Assembly (NCBI RefSeq): GCF_018837975.1
Contig: NZ_JAGSOY010000001.1
Span: forward strand, 1 to 64,000
Source of the DNA: Zooshikella harenae
Lineage (GTDB): Bacteria; Pseudomonadota; Gammaproteobacteria; Pseudomonadales; Zooshikellaceae
DNA length: 64,000 nucleotides
Direction of reading: 5' to 3'
Shown here: piece after piece, positions 28,644-38,602 of the stretch
How the letters are laid out: each line of letters opens with the position of its first letter
Position numbering within the stretch: position 1 is the stretch's first letter
Notes under the pieces: model-generated
What the model was told of the DNA's origin: nothing
Database searches by the model: none
The model's input: only the letters and a program-made list of their open reading frames with translations
Translations under genes and position numbers: made by a program

Positions 28644-29488
28644 AAACAGTCCACTCCATTCAAGCCATTCGAGATTTTGTGCAAGCAGCTAAGGCTGAGG
28701 GGAAGAGCATTGCTTTTGTACCCACGATGGGTAATTTGCATGCTGGCCACTTATCCCTGGTTCATAAAGCACAAGAGCAAGCTGATGCGGTGATTGTCAG
28801 TATTTATGTGAATCCTCTGCAGTTTGGTGCCAGTGAAGACTTAGAGTCCTACCCCCGCACGCTGGCAGAAGATCAGGCCCAATTAAAAAATGAGAAAGTA
28901 GATCTACTGTTTGCACCCAGTACTGAAGAAATTTACCCAGAGGGTATGGATCACCATACCACTGTTGCTGTAGACAGTTTGTCCAATATGCACTGTGGCA
29001 AAAGCCGACCAGGCCATTTTACTGGGGTAGCGACTATTGTGTGTAAGCTGTTAAATATTGTTCAGCCTGATATTGCTGTATTTGGTATTAAAGACTTTCA
29101 GCAGCTAGCCGTTATTCGAAAAATGGTGGATGACCTCTACATTCCCATTAAAATTGTTGGCGCCGATATTGCGCGCGATGAGCATGGGCTTGCCTTAAGC
29201 TCTCGTAATGGTTATCTAACCCAAGAAGAATTAGCCATAGCCCCCAAACTATATGCCACTTTATGTGATGTAAAAGAAGCGATAAAAACCGGCATCCCTT
29301 TTGATATCATCCTTAAAGATGCAACTGCCAACCTGGCTCGGGCTGGCTTTAAACCCGACTACATAGATATCTGCAATCAGCATTCTTTATTACCCGCCTC
29401 CTCCAAAGATAAAGAACTCGTTGTCTTGGCTGCTGCTTATTTAGGTAAAGCTCGCTTAATTGACAATATTGTGATTAATCTGAACTAG
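28640..29488 (+). CDS. panC: Pantothenate synthetase
   Basis: Joins pantoate and beta-alanine with ATP to make pantothenate. It has a class I nucleotidyltransferase fold with the HIGH-like site His34-x2-His37 ([13 protein letters not shown]), the pantoate-binding segment [15 protein letters not shown] and the KMSKS-like LSSRNGYL. The length, 282 aa, is usual. It is translationally coupled to panB and 14 nt upstream of panD, completing the pan operon. Confidence 0.96.
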   Translation: MKTVHSIQAIRDFVQAAKAEGKSIAFVPTMGNLHAGHLSLVHKAQEQADAVIVSIYVNPLQFGASEDLESYPRTLAEDQAQLKNEKVDLLFAPSTEEIYPEGMDHHTTVAVDSLSNMHCGKSRPGHFTGVATIVCKLLNIVQPDIAVFGIKDFQQLAVIRKMVDDLYIPIKIVGADIARDEHGLALSSRNGYLTQEELAIAPKLYATLCDVKEAIKTGIPFDIILKDATANLARAGFKPDYIDICNQHSLLPASSKDKELVVLAAAYLGKARLIDNIVINLN

Positions 29489-29502
29489 TGGAAAACTAAA
29501 CA

Positions 29503-29883
29503 ATGCAAACAACGATGCTTAAGGCCAAGCTGCATCAAGCGCGTGTGACTCACGCAGTACTCGAGTATGAAGGCTCATGTGCCATTGATGGTAAATTACT
29601 AGATATGGCAGGTATACGAGAGTATGAGCAAATTCAGATTTACAATATTGAAAATGGTGAGCGTTTTACAACCTACGCTATTCGTGGTGAAGATGGCTCC
29701 GGCATTATTTCAGTAAACGGAGCCGCAGCACATAAAGCTCAGGTGGGTGATCGTGTAATTATTTGTGCCTATGCGCAATACGACGAGAGCGAACTAACAG
29801 AGTTTAAACCTGCCTTAATTTACCTGTTAGAAGACAACGCTGTCAGCCATAGTGCGAACGCCATCCCTGTACAAATTGCCTGA
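29503..29883 (+). CDS. panD: Aspartate 1-decarboxylase precursor
   Basis: Makes beta-alanine from aspartate for PanC. The pyruvoyl cofactor arises by self-cleavage between Gly24 and Ser25, seen in YEGSCAID. The protein is 126 aa, typical. Its presence in one operon with panB and panC gives the organism the full route to pantothenate. No separate maturation factor gene (panZ/panM) is in the window. Confidence 0.96.
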   Translation: MQTTMLKAKLHQARVTHAVLEYEGSCAIDGKLLDMAGIREYEQIQIYNIENGERFTTYAIRGEDGSGIISVNGAAAHKAQVGDRVIICAYAQYDESELTEFKPALIYLLEDNAVSHSANAIPVQIA

Positions 29884-30055
29884 AATCAACTTGGTGGGTT
29901 TTGTTACTTAGTGTTACTAGGCCCACCCCCCTTCTGTTGCCTATAATCACCTTGCCTTCTACGCTTTCCCAGCTATTTTTATGGTTTTGTAGGGGCTTTT
30001 TTCTGCACACTCGTGCATTAATCCTGATTAACATAACCAAAGAGAAACTGTGTCA

Positions 30056-31726
30056 ATGATGAACAATCGTACGCTGCAAGGGCCAACACCTCTTGATGCT
30101 TTTGCTCATAATGAGGACCTGTTAAAACAACGTGAGTTGCTCCAACAAACCACCCTCAAACAGTTATTTGCAGAAGACCCGGATCGCTTTAATCGATATT
30201 CATTACAAGCCGCATCGCTGTTTCTCGACTACTCAAAAAACCTGATTACAGAGGATACCTTCAAAGCCCTCATCAATCTTGCCAACGATGCTAAGCTCAG
30301 CGATGGTATTCAAGCGCTATTTAACGGCGAAAAAGTGAATAACACAGAGCATCGGCCAGCACTACACACGGCACTGCGTAATCGTGGTGACCGTGAAATC
30401 AAGGTTGATGGTCAAGATGTAATGCCAGCCATTAAAGACACCTTACGCCGTATGCAGGCTTTGACTGAAAAAGTGCATAGTGGCGAATGGTTAGGCTACA
30501 CAGGCAAGCCTATTAAACACATTATCAATATAGGTATTGGTGGTTCTTTCCTTGGCCCGAAAATGGTTATTGAAGGACTGACCCCCTACATTAAAGAAGG
30601 CATTAAGCACCACTACATTGCCAACGTTGACCCCAGTGACGCAGCTGAAGTTCTCAAACAAGTAGATCCAGAAACGTCACTGTTCATCATCGCATCAAAA
30701 TCGTTTTCCACCTTGGAAACTAAATTAAACGCCGAAACCTGTCGCCAATGGTTAATTGATCAAGGTGCTAAACAAGAAGATGTTCAAAAACATTTTCTTG
30801 CGGTTTCCAGTAATGTTGAAAAAGCCGTTGCTTTTGGTATTTGTGAAGAAAATATTTACCCGATGTGGGACTGGGTCGGTGGCCGCTACTCTTTATGGTC
30901 AGCTATTGGTATGCCTATTGCGCTAACCCTTGGCTTTGACAACTTCCTTGCGTTATTGGAAGGTGCTTATGCAATGGATGAGCACTTTCGTACCGCACCA
31001 TTAGCTGAAAATATGCCAGTACTCATGGGCTTATTGGGTGTTTGGTATCATAACTATATGGGAGCAGCCTCTCATGCTGTACTACCCTATGACAAGTACC
31101 TCGGTGAGTTACCAAATCATTTACAACAGCTAGATATGGAAAGTAATGGTAAATCTGTCAATAAAGCAGGTGAAACCGTTACTTATACCACAGGTCCTGT
31201 CATTTGGGGTGATGTGGGTACCAATGGACAACACGCTTACCACCAGTTACTTCACCAAGGCACTGCTTTAATTCCAGTGGATTTCGTTGCACCTGTTGAA
31301 ACTCACAACCCAATGGGTGAGCATCATCGTTGGCTTTACGCAAATGCACTAAGCCAAAGCCGTGCACTAATGACAGGAAAAAGTCTGGATGAAGCTAAAG
31401 CAGAACTTTTGGCTGCAGGGAAAAGCGAGACTGAAGCGGATCAAATTGCATCACACAAAGTTCACCCAGGTAACCGTCCAAGCAACATGCTAGTACTACC
31501 CAAAGTAACACCTGAAGTCATGGGTGCACTCGTTGCACTTTATGAGCACAAAGTCTTTGTGCAAGGACACATATGGCAAATCAACTCTTTCGACCAATGG
31601 GGTGTCGAGTTAGGTAAACAACTTGGTGACACCATCTACCCTACACTATTGGCTGGTGCTGAAGCCCCTGAATTTGACAGTTCAACCAATGCACTAATCA
31701 ATATGTTTCGGGAAAAAAATGACTGA
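30056..31726 (+). CDS. pgi: Glucose-6-phosphate isomerase
   Basis: Interconverts glucose 6-phosphate and fructose 6-phosphate. Family signatures are INIGIGGSFLGPKMV, the glutamate/arginine segment YPMWDWVGGRYSLWSAIG, FKGNGQ-like GDVGTNGQHAYHQLLHQGT and the C-terminal SFDQWGVELGKQLG with the catalytic lysine. I start at ATG 30056 (556 aa); a GTG two codons upstream and an ATG one codon downstream are also possible. It lies between panD and acs, as in Pseudomonas, and ends at a strong terminator. Confidence 0.96.
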   Translation: MMNNRTLQGPTPLDAFAHNEDLLKQRELLQQTTLKQLFAEDPDRFNRYSLQAASLFLDYSKNLITEDTFKALINLANDAKLSDGIQALFNGEKVNNTEHRPALHTALRNRGDREIKVDGQDVMPAIKDTLRRMQALTEKVHSGEWLGYTGKPIKHIINIGIGGSFLGPKMVIEGLTPYIKEGIKHHYIANVDPSDAAEVLKQVDPETSLFIIASKSFSTLETKLNAETCRQWLIDQGAKQEDVQKHFLAVSSNVEKAVAFGICEENIYPMWDWVGGRYSLWSAIGMPIALTLGFDNFLALLEGAYAMDEHFRTAPLAENMPVLMGLLGVWYHNYMGAASHAVLPYDKYLGELPNHLQQLDMESNGKSVNKAGETVTYTTGPVIWGDVGTNGQHAYHQLLHQGTALIPVDFVAPVETHNPMGEHHRWLYANALSQSRALMTGKSLDEAKAELLAAGKSETEADQIASHKVHPGNRPSNMLVLPKVTPEVMGALVALYEHKVFVQGHIWQINSFDQWGVELGKQLGDTIYPTLLAGAEAPEFDSSTNALINMFREKND

Positions 31727-31760
31727 TTGATGATTTAAAATAGTCAGTATTCTTTTTGAG

Positions 31761-31788
31761 AACGGCAGGTTAATTCCTGCCGTTTTTC
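31761..31788 (+). terminator. pgi intrinsic terminator
   Basis: AACGGCAGG pairs with CCTGCCGTT around TTAATT and runs into TTTTTC, about 35 nt after the pgi stop. Confidence 0.88.
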
Positions 31789-32100
31789 TTTGCATTTCAG
31801 TTTTCTCTCGCTAACATGGAACACTCAGGCTCTGTTAACGCTTTCTACTCATAGGTATTTTATCGCTACCCCAAAAAAATATACACAATGATGGGTATAC
31901 CTATAGTGTTAAATCATTCTATTACAAAGCAATTTTATTAAGTTATTTAGGTAATCTCAGCAGAGAACCACACTATATTTACACAACAAAGATTAAATAA
32001 TTGAACACACAATAAACTAAAATAGTATTAACAGAACTTTTCTTAATAAAAATAATACATAAGAAATACAACGAGCGATGTAAACCCTCGCCAAGGGGTT

Positions 32101-32111
32101 AACAACAAGGA
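32101..32111 (+). promoter_or_regulatory. Hfq/Crc-type A-rich motif overlapping the acs ribosome-binding site
   Basis: AACAACAAGGA places the AAnAAnAA motif AACAACAA (32101-32108) across the Shine-Dalgarno AAGGA (32107-32111), 6 nt before the acs ATG. In Pseudomonas, Hfq with Crc represses translation through such motifs, and CrcZ relieves it. crcZ lies 7 kb upstream in this window. Repression of acs is inferred. Confidence 0.6.
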
Positions 32112-32117
32112 TACGAC

Positions 32118-34049
32118 ATGTTTAAAATAAAAAATCATGCGATAAAGGAATCCTTTAAATCCGCATATATTAATGAGCAGAACTACCAAGAGCTGTACCA
32201 GGAATCAATCAACAATCCAGATGCATTCTGGGGCGAGCAAGCAAAAGTTCACCTCCACTGGTTTTCACCTTGGGAAAAGGTATTTGAAGGGGACTTTGCT
32301 CAAGGCAACGTGTCCTGGTTTGTTGGTGGCAAACTCAATATCACCTACAACTGTATTGACCGTCACTTACCCACCAAAGCCAATCAAACTGCGATTATTT
32401 GGGAAGCCGATGAACCCGGCCAGTCACTGAACATTACCTATCAGATGTTGTATGACAACGTATGCCGTATGGCTAATGTATTAAAAGAACGTGGTGTTAA
32501 AAAAGGGGATCGGGTTTGTATTTATATGCCCATGATCCCAGAAGCAGCCTATGCCATGTTAGCCTGCGCCCGCATAGGCGCTATTCACTCAGTGGTATTT
32601 GGTGGTTTTTCTCCAGAGTCCTTGAAAGAACGTATTTTAGATGCCGATTGCTCTGTCGTCATTACTGCTGACGAAGGCGTTCGTGGTGGTAAATTCATAC
32701 CACTGAAACAAAATACAGATGCAGCCTTAGAAAGCTGCCCTGATGTTCATTCAGTGATTGTTATCAAACGCAATGGTGGGAACATCGCCTGGAAAGCGAA
32801 TCGAGATGTGTGGTATCACGAACTTGCTGCAAAAGTAGCCTCCAGTTGCCCTCCAGAGACGATGGATGCTGAAGATCCACTATTTATTCTTTATACGTCA
32901 GGTTCTACAGGCAAGCCGAAAGGGGTGCTTCATACAACAGGTGGTTACCTGCTCCAAGCAACCATGAGTTTCAAATATATCTTTGACTATCAGCCTGGTG
33001 AAATTTACTGGTGTACCGCTGATATCGGTTGGGTTACAGGTCATTCTTATATTATTTATGGACCACTCGCTAATGGTGCAACCACCTTAATGTTTGAAGG
33101 TGTACCAACCTACCCTACTCCAGCCCGCTGCTGGGAAATCGTCGACAAACACAACGTTAATATTTTTTACACAGCACCAACAGCCATCCGTGCCCTCATG
33201 GCTCAGGGACATGAGTATGTAACCCCCTCATCTCGTGAGTCGCTTAGACTGCTTGGTACTGTTGGAGAACCCATAAACCCTGAAGCCTGGGAGTGGTACT
33301 ACCATGTCGTTGGTGATGGACGTTGCCCTATTGTTGATACTTGGTGGCAAACTGAAACAGGCGCTATTCTGATCTCGCCATTCCCCGGAGCAAATACACT
33401 CAAGCCAGGTTCTGCTACTAAGCCTTTTTTTGGCGTAAAACCTGCACTTGTGGATAACAATGGTAAGCTTCAGGAAGGTGCAGCTTCAGGTAATTTAGTG
33501 ATTACAGGTAGCTGGCCCAGCCAAATCAGAACAGTCTATGGCAACCACCAACGCATGCTAGACACTTACTTTTCCTCGTATCCTGGCTACTACTTTACAG
33601 GGGATGGAGCAAAACGTGATGAAGATGGAGATTACTGGATAACAGGGCGCGTTGATGATGTACTCAATGTTTCAGGTCATCGTATGGGTACAGCAGAAGT
33701 TGAAAGTGCACTCGTGTTACACGATGCCGTTGCTGAAGCGGCAGTGGTGGGCTATCCACATGATATTAAAGGACAAGGAATTTACGCATTTATCAGCCCA
33801 ATGCATGATATTGAGCCAAGCCCACAGCTGGATGCAGAGTTACGGAGTTTTGTCGCCAAGGAAATTGGCCCTATTGCCAAACCAGACGTTTTGCACTGGG
33901 CACCTGCATTACCCAAAACACGCTCAGGAAAAATTATGCGGCGGATTTTACGAAAAATTGCCTGTAATGAACTCGACTCACTGGGCGATACTACTACACT
34001 TGCAGATCCTGATGTAGTAAACAACCTTATCGAAGAACGCCACGAATAG
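32118..34049 (+). CDS. acs: Acetyl-CoA synthetase (AMP-forming)
   Basis: Activates acetate with ATP and CoA to acetyl-CoA for growth on acetate. The 643-aa adenylating enzyme has the P-loop [12 protein letters not shown], the segment [13 protein letters not shown], the hinge region [20 protein letters not shown] and the C-terminal [11 protein letters not shown], whose Lys605 is the residue controlled by reversible acetylation in the family. The start ATG has AAGGA 6 nt upstream, overlapped by an Hfq/Crc motif. The 390-bp region before it contains the pgi terminator and then AT-rich sequence that should hold the acs promoter. Confidence 0.96.
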   Translation: MFKIKNHAIKESFKSAYINEQNYQELYQESINNPDAFWGEQAKVHLHWFSPWEKVFEGDFAQGNVSWFVGGKLNITYNCIDRHLPTKANQTAIIWEADEPGQSLNITYQMLYDNVCRMANVLKERGVKKGDRVCIYMPMIPEAAYAMLACARIGAIHSVVFGGFSPESLKERILDADCSVVITADEGVRGGKFIPLKQNTDAALESCPDVHSVIVIKRNGGNIAWKANRDVWYHELAAKVASSCPPETMDAEDPLFILYTSGSTGKPKGVLHTTGGYLLQATMSFKYIFDYQPGEIYWCTADIGWVTGHSYIIYGPLANGATTLMFEGVPTYPTPARCWEIVDKHNVNIFYTAPTAIRALMAQGHEYVTPSSRESLRLLGTVGEPINPEAWEWYYHVVGDGRCPIVDTWWQTETGAILISPFPGANTLKPGSATKPFFGVKPALVDNNGKLQEGAASGNLVITGSWPSQIRTVYGNHQRMLDTYFSSYPGYYFTGDGAKRDEDGDYWITGRVDDVLNVSGHRMGTAEVESALVLHDAVAEAAVVGYPHDIKGQGIYAFISPMHDIEPSPQLDAELRSFVAKEIGPIAKPDVLHWAPALPKTRSGKIMRRILRKIACNELDSLGDTTTLADPDVVNNLIEERHE

Positions 34050-34074
34050 ACTTAGCCTTGTTAGGTTTAAATAA

Positions 34075-34100
34075 GTGTGCCTGATACTCAACAGGCACAC
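34075..34100 (+). terminator. Hairpin downstream of acs
   Basis: The perfect 9-bp stem GTGTGCCTG/CAGGCACAC encloses ATACTCAA 26 nt after the acs stop. It lacks a strong T tract, so termination efficiency is uncertain. Confidence 0.55.
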
Positions 34101-34177
34101 CTATTAAAGAAATCATCACCGATTAATTGCTAAAAGAACTCTAAATAAATGACTGATAATTTAAAAGCCAACCTAAA

Positions 34178-34648
34178 TTATTGAGCACAATATTGCTGTA
34201 CTTGCTCTCTCAACTGTTTAGCTTTCGCTTCTCGCTCTTTTTCCGATATATTTACAGGATTACCTTCTTTATCCAGTAGCTGAACAGGCCCTTCTAATGT
34301 CTTCAATCTACTTCTTAGTTTTTGACACAGATTGAGTTTTTGTTTTTCCTGTTTTTCCTGTTTGCCCTTTTCTTCACCAACAAGCTCATCACGTACACTT
34401 TTATTCTGCTCTTGTCGACGCAATGCTTCCATCCTGCTTTCATCCATGTAGTCAAAGTCATTATTTTTAACCCTGATATCAACTTTATCTACCTGTTGCT
34501 CAGCACTAGCAGGCGGCTTATCACTATAATGAACTCGCCCTTGTTCATCACGCCATTGATACATTTCTGCCTGAACCAAGCAGCTAGCCACTAATAGCAA
34601 CACGGACACTACTACTTGTTGACAGCTTTTAGGCATTTTATTAACCAC
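34178..34648 (-). CDS. DUF4124-domain periplasmic protein
   Basis: A 156-aa exported protein. The N-terminal signal peptide (VVVSVLLLVASCLVQA) is followed by a DUF4124 motif (MYQWRDEQGRVHYSDKPP) and then a Lys/Glu/Gln-rich coiled coil with two cysteines (NLCQKLR and the C-terminal YCAQ). It is a paralogue of the gene at 8411-8869 in size, order of parts and C-terminal pattern. The function is unknown. The start may be the ATG at 34636, four codons later. It stands alone between acs and a DUF805 gene. Confidence 0.78.
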   Translation of the reverse strand: MVNKMPKSCQQVVVSVLLLVASCLVQAEMYQWRDEQGRVHYSDKPPASAEQQVDKVDIRVKNNDFDYMDESRMEALRRQEQNKSVRDELVGEEKGKQEKQEKQKLNLCQKLRSRLKTLEGPVQLLDKEGNPVNISEKEREAKAKQLREQVQQYCAQ

Positions 34649-34890
34649 TTTGCCCTACTCCTGCACAAACTAATCTGGTCTTGCTGTTCTTGCCTACTTA
34701 TAAAGTATGCTGACTCATTCCCATATTGCCAAGTAAAACTCGCTTTGATTTTTATAACTCATATTAATGAATCCTCAACAAACAATTTTAGGGGTTAGCT
34801 TGTTAAGTTATAGGAAGTTGCAACAGCCTAAAAGCATAGGGAGTTTAGAAGTAGTTCTCGAAGGATATAGTCTTAACTCAAACCGTTACT

Positions 34891-35433
34891 TTATAACATG
34901 CTCACTAATAAGCCATAGTAAACAAGTGTCCGACTTATTTTATAAATGAAGAATAATGGCAAGGCCATAAACATGCCAAATATGATGTAGGTTCGCGGAG
35001 AGTTCGGCTTGGGCAAAGGCCCAAATTGATTAATTTCACAAGAACCAGACCTAGCCAGAAGAAGATATAAAATATAAAGGTTATAACCTGGTATAAGTAA
35101 CGTCCAAACCCACCACCCCGAACGATTAAGATCATGAAACCGCATCAAGGCAATAGGCAAGAGAAAAACAACCACATAACCCACAAGGTAAGGCCAAACA
35201 AGGTATAAATAAATCTCGACCAGTTTGCTGTACTGCGTTTCTTTAGCAATACTCGCCACATCCACCGCCATCAGCACTGGTGCAATGATAAGCAAAAAAT
35301 AGGTTGCGAATCGTAATCTACCTATACGGCCAATTCTCAACCACTTTTGCGTATGGATATCACAATGATTATCAGACCTAGTTGCTGTGATCTGATCTGA
35401 CTCACTGCCTAATACGGGATCACGGCGTACCAC
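34891..35433 (-). CDS. DUF805 family membrane protein
   Basis: A 180-aa protein with about four membrane helices. The DUF805 hallmark is ALMRFHDLNRSGWWVW, here between helices two and three, and the segment NQFGPLPKPN matches the usual G-x-x-G-x-N end motif. DUF805 proteins are small inner-membrane proteins of unknown role. The predicted start is a GTG with an indifferent ribosome site, so the polar first 45 residues are less certain. There is no partner in an operon. Confidence 0.75.
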   Translation of the reverse strand: MVRRDPVLGSESDQITATRSDNHCDIHTQKWLRIGRIGRLRFATYFLLIIAPVLMAVDVASIAKETQYSKLVEIYLYLVWPYLVGYVVVFLLPIALMRFHDLNRSGWWVWTLLIPGYNLYILYLLLARSGSCEINQFGPLPKPNSPRTYIIFGMFMALPLFFIYKISRTLVYYGLLVSML

Positions 35434-35556
35434 TACTTATTATCCACTTACCTTAATGTTATTACTTTTATTTAACATGCAGTGTTTGCTGTCTTGGTGT
35501 TACTTGGCAAGTGTATTCTATTCAGCTGTTCAAGAGAGATAATTGGCTAGCAAAAT

Positions 35557-35767
35557 AAAAAAAAGGCTATCTGTTACAGATAGCCAAACATCAACGCTAG
35601 GTTTAGGGAAGTAAATAATTACAGGAGGAGGTTTAAAGCTAAAATACTTTAACAACGATTCATCAACTGGCTAGCTGATCTCTCTCAATCATCAGCTAAT
35701 CCAAATTAGTAGTGAAATAAGTGCTACAAAAACAGTGATTAGCACTTCGAACCACCTGATAAACTAT
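35557..35767 (-). ncRNA. Candidate small RNA, leftward, with three hairpins and a CU-rich loop
   Basis: No gene on this strand explains the intrinsic terminator GGCTATCTG/CAGATAGCC (35565-35585) followed, reading left, by eight T (35564-35557). Upstream on the same strand are two more perfect 8-bp hairpins: TAGCTGAT/ATCAGCTA at 35672-35698 and AAGTGCTA/TAGCACTT at 35719-35747. Between hairpin two and the terminator the RNA would read CCUCCUCCU (35632-35622 region), complementary to ribosome-binding sites. A TATAAT-like -10 box is at 35774-35779 on this strand, giving a start near 35767 and a length of about 210 nt; no good -35 is seen. Family unknown. Confidence 0.55.
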
Positions 35768-36090
35768 ACGACAATTATAGTAGATCAGTGGGATAAAACC
35801 GCTAACCAGTTCAAATTATTGGCATTCGTTATAACTAATATCAATAAAAAACTTATTGTCCAAAAAATATACATATAAGTATTGCACATTTTCAAGAAGC
35901 TAAAGCATAACAACATGCTCCAGCTACAAGGAGTATAGTGGGTAATATGTTTACTCTGTGCTTTACTTATAAATACCTCAGCAAAAAAAAATTATGAGGA
36001 AACATTCTACATTCAATTATAAGAAACAGGGGTTCAATGTTATTATTTTTGATTAATGATTAAATCTTCAACTCATAAATATTTAACTCT
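35768..36090. other. AT-rich intergenic region before the GH3-like gene
   Basis: Very AT-rich sequence without a gene. It should hold the promoter of the GH3-like gene and, on the other strand, that of the small-RNA candidate. I see no further repeats or terminators. Confidence 0.35.
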
Positions 36091-37308
36091 ATGTTCAAAA
36101 CGGCTATTAATGCACTATGGTACCTTGGCAATATTCCTAACTCTTATGCATTCAGAAAAGCAGCACTTCATCCTGAACGAGTTCAACTTGCCAAATTATT
36201 CCACTACCTCAAAAGCAATGCATATACCGAATTTGGCCAGCAACATAATTTTAAACACATAAAAACCTTTAGCGATTATCAAAAGTGTGTTCCTATTAGG
36301 GACTACAATGAGTTTAGGCCTTGGATACAGAACATCATTGAAGGAAAAGCAAATATCCTAACCTCAGATAATGTACTTTGCTTAATGCCAACCAGTGGTG
36401 CAACTGGAGATATAAAACTAATTCCCTACACCCATGAGCTCCAAAAGGAATTTAGCCAAGGGGTTGCGCCTTGGATCAATAATGTTTTCAAATTAAAGCC
36501 AACCATTATGTCAGGTTCATCTTATTGGTCTATTGCACCTAATTTAATAGAATATAATCAAAAGTCAGCCGTGAAAATTGGTTACGCCGAAGAAAGCACT
36601 TACCTAACCAACAAAATCCACGAACTCATAAACTCTGTTATTGCTGTACCCAATTCACTTATTAAACTCAGCTCTGTTGATTCATTTAATTATTTGACAT
36701 TACTTTATCTAATAGCATGCAATGATCTCCGTTTCATCTCAGTTTGGCATCCATATTATTTTTCTCAACTATTAGAACAATTAGAAGGTTACTGGCAATC
36801 CTTACTTCATGATCTTGCTACAGGGTCTATTTCACTCAATGAAAAAATAGATATTAAAGAGTTTCGAATTCAACCAGTACCAAAACGTAGTGAAGAGTTA
36901 GCTAAGCTTTCAGCCAACCAATACAGCCGCATTTGGCCAGAGCTTTCCTTAATAAGCTGTTGGGGAGAAGGTAACAGTGTCTATGCATTAAAAAGTTTAG
37001 CGCAAAAATTCCCTCAAGCGATTATCCAAGAAAAAGGGCTTATAGCTACAGAAGCATTTATTTCATTTCCACTAGGCGTTAACCAAAATATTAAACCTAT
37101 TAGCGTGAACTCACACTTTTTTGAGTTTATTAATGATAAAGGACAATCAAAGCTCGTCAATGAGTTACGACAAGGAGAAGAATATAATTTGGTTGTCAGC
37201 ACGGCAGGTGGACTATACAGATATTTTCTACAAGATCGTATAAAAGTCGTAGATTTTTTCTATAATTTACCCTGTCTTAGATTTATTGGAAAGCCTGCTG
37301 TAAACTAA
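36091..37308 (+). CDS. GH3-family acyl-adenylating protein, shortened at the C-terminus
   Basis: Resembles the GH3 (JAR1-type) superfamily, adenylate-forming enzymes that conjugate acids to amino acids in plants; bacterial roles are largely unknown. The ATP-binding motif LMPTSGATGDIKLIPYT is at residues 98-114, and the GGLYRYFLQDRIKV motif, equivalent to YRYRLGD in GH3, is near residue 375. The protein stops at 405 aa, right after LPCLRFIGK, where GH3 proteins normally continue into a 100-150-residue C-terminal domain. I found no continuation in another frame. Codon use is AT-rich relative to the core genes. It may be a remnant, or an enzyme that works without the mobile lid. Confidence 0.65.
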   Translation: MFKTAINALWYLGNIPNSYAFRKAALHPERVQLAKLFHYLKSNAYTEFGQQHNFKHIKTFSDYQKCVPIRDYNEFRPWIQNIIEGKANILTSDNVLCLMPTSGATGDIKLIPYTHELQKEFSQGVAPWINNVFKLKPTIMSGSSYWSIAPNLIEYNQKSAVKIGYAEESTYLTNKIHELINSVIAVPNSLIKLSSVDSFNYLTLLYLIACNDLRFISVWHPYYFSQLLEQLEGYWQSLLHDLATGSISLNEKIDIKEFRIQPVPKRSEELAKLSANQYSRIWPELSLISCWGEGNSVYALKSLAQKFPQAIIQEKGLIATEAFISFPLGVNQNIKPISVNSHFFEFINDKGQSKLVNELRQGEEYNLVVSTAGGLYRYFLQDRIKVVDFFYNLPCLRFIGKPAVN

Positions 37309-37386
37309 CTCTCACTCTATATACTCTTTATTGTTGATATTTTTTTGATACTGCACACTTAAACTAATAAATAAAGAATGCTGTAT

Positions 37387-38550
37387 TTAACCCAAGATAA
37401 TATGAGGTAAATAACGGGATAAATCCTGTGTCACCAAAGAACTGTCTTCTCGGACAGAAATACCTGCAGGTTCATCATTAATAAGCCATGAACCAATAAG
37501 CGTGTAATTGTCACCAAACTTTGGTAATGGATAATATCCTTGAATAATTTTTCCCTCTTCCCCATAAGGTCCATCTACAATAGCTGTTTGTTTACCATCT
37601 TGGTAAACTTCGATATTACTGCCTTCCCGTGAAAAAATGGGTTTAACCACATAATGTTGCAAATCTATATTCTTATCACCTTCAAAATAGCTAGGTAATA
37701 AATTGGGGTGATTGGGGAATAAACGCCAAAGCATTGGTAATAATGCTTTATTCGATAGAATAGACTTCCAGGGTGGCTCTAACCAAGCTGTTTTATTATC
37801 AAGTAAATGTGGCGCATATTCTTCCCTTAACATGAACTCCCACGGGTAGAGTTTAAACATCCAGCGCACAGCATGATCTTCAAGATCGGTGAAATCACCT
37901 TCCTCTGAAAGACCAATATCTTCCATATAGACAAAATAGGTATCAATGCCAGCCTGTTCTGCACAGTCTTGTAAATACTGTACTGTTCCTCGATCTTCAT
38001 CAGTATCCTTACTACATGAAAAAAACAAGGGTGATCCCACACGCTCCTTTGCAAGTTCAACAAATCGGTTAATTAGTTTTTCTTGTAAAGAATTAAACTG
38101 ATCAGCCTGGCGAGATAACTTACCAGAATTTACACACTCTTCTAACCACAGCCACTGCCAAAATCCCGTTTCATATAAACTGGTGGGTGTATCTGCATTA
38201 TTTTCATATAACTTAGCTTCACCTTTTCCGTTGTAGGCAAAATCCAATCTTGAATACAGACAAGCGTCTTTTCGTTGCCAGGATGAAGCAATAAAATCCC
38301 AGTGAGTTTCTGGAATACAGAATCGCTGCATTAACGCTTCTGAGCGTATAACTTTATCCACCACATCAAGACACATTTCATGAATTTCTGCAGTCGGATC
38401 TTCTATATCTTGCTCAATTTGTTGTAGTGTGAATTGATAATAGGCTGTTTCATCCCAATAAGGCTCACCATACATAGTATGAAATTTAAAGCCAAACTCA
38501 TCTGCTCTTTTTCGCCAATCGGCACGTTCTGCTATCGGAATCCGTAACAT
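37387..38550 (-). CDS. Glutathionylspermidine synthase-like ATP-grasp protein (YjfC/YgiC family)
   Basis: ATP-grasp ligase homologous to the synthetase domain of glutathionylspermidine synthase; it probably forms an amide bond on a peptide or amine, but the substrate is unknown. Visible features are [19 protein letters not shown] at the start, the [20 protein letters not shown] segment with ATP/Mg-binding residues, [19 protein letters not shown] and the glycine-rich loop [14 protein letters not shown]. The length of 387 aa matches YgiC and YjfC. It is the last gene of the PspA operon, in the place of yjfC in E. coli. Confidence 0.88.
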   Translation of the reverse strand: MLRIPIAERADWRKRADEFGFKFHTMYGEPYWDETAYYQFTLQQIEQDIEDPTAEIHEMCLDVVDKVIRSEALMQRFCIPETHWDFIASSWQRKDACLYSRLDFAYNGKGEAKLYENNADTPTSLYETGFWQWLWLEECVNSGKLSRQADQFNSLQEKLINRFVELAKERVGSPLFFSCSKDTDEDRGTVQYLQDCAEQAGIDTYFVYMEDIGLSEEGDFTDLEDHAVRWMFKLYPWEFMLREEYAPHLLDNKTAWLEPPWKSILSNKALLPMLWRLFPNHPNLLPSYFEGDKNIDLQHYVVKPIFSREGSNIEVYQDGKQTAIVDGPYGEEGKIIQGYYPLPKFGDNYTLIGSWLINDEPAGISVREDSSLVTQDLSRYLPHIILG

Positions 38551-38602
38551 ATAAATACAACCATTAAGCTTGTGTTACTTCACGTTATGGGTTGGCTGGA
38601 GA

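Noticed and set aside
33652-34017. 121-codon open frame inside acs
   Set aside because: It is an out-of-frame shadow of the conserved acs C-terminal domain with no ribosome site.
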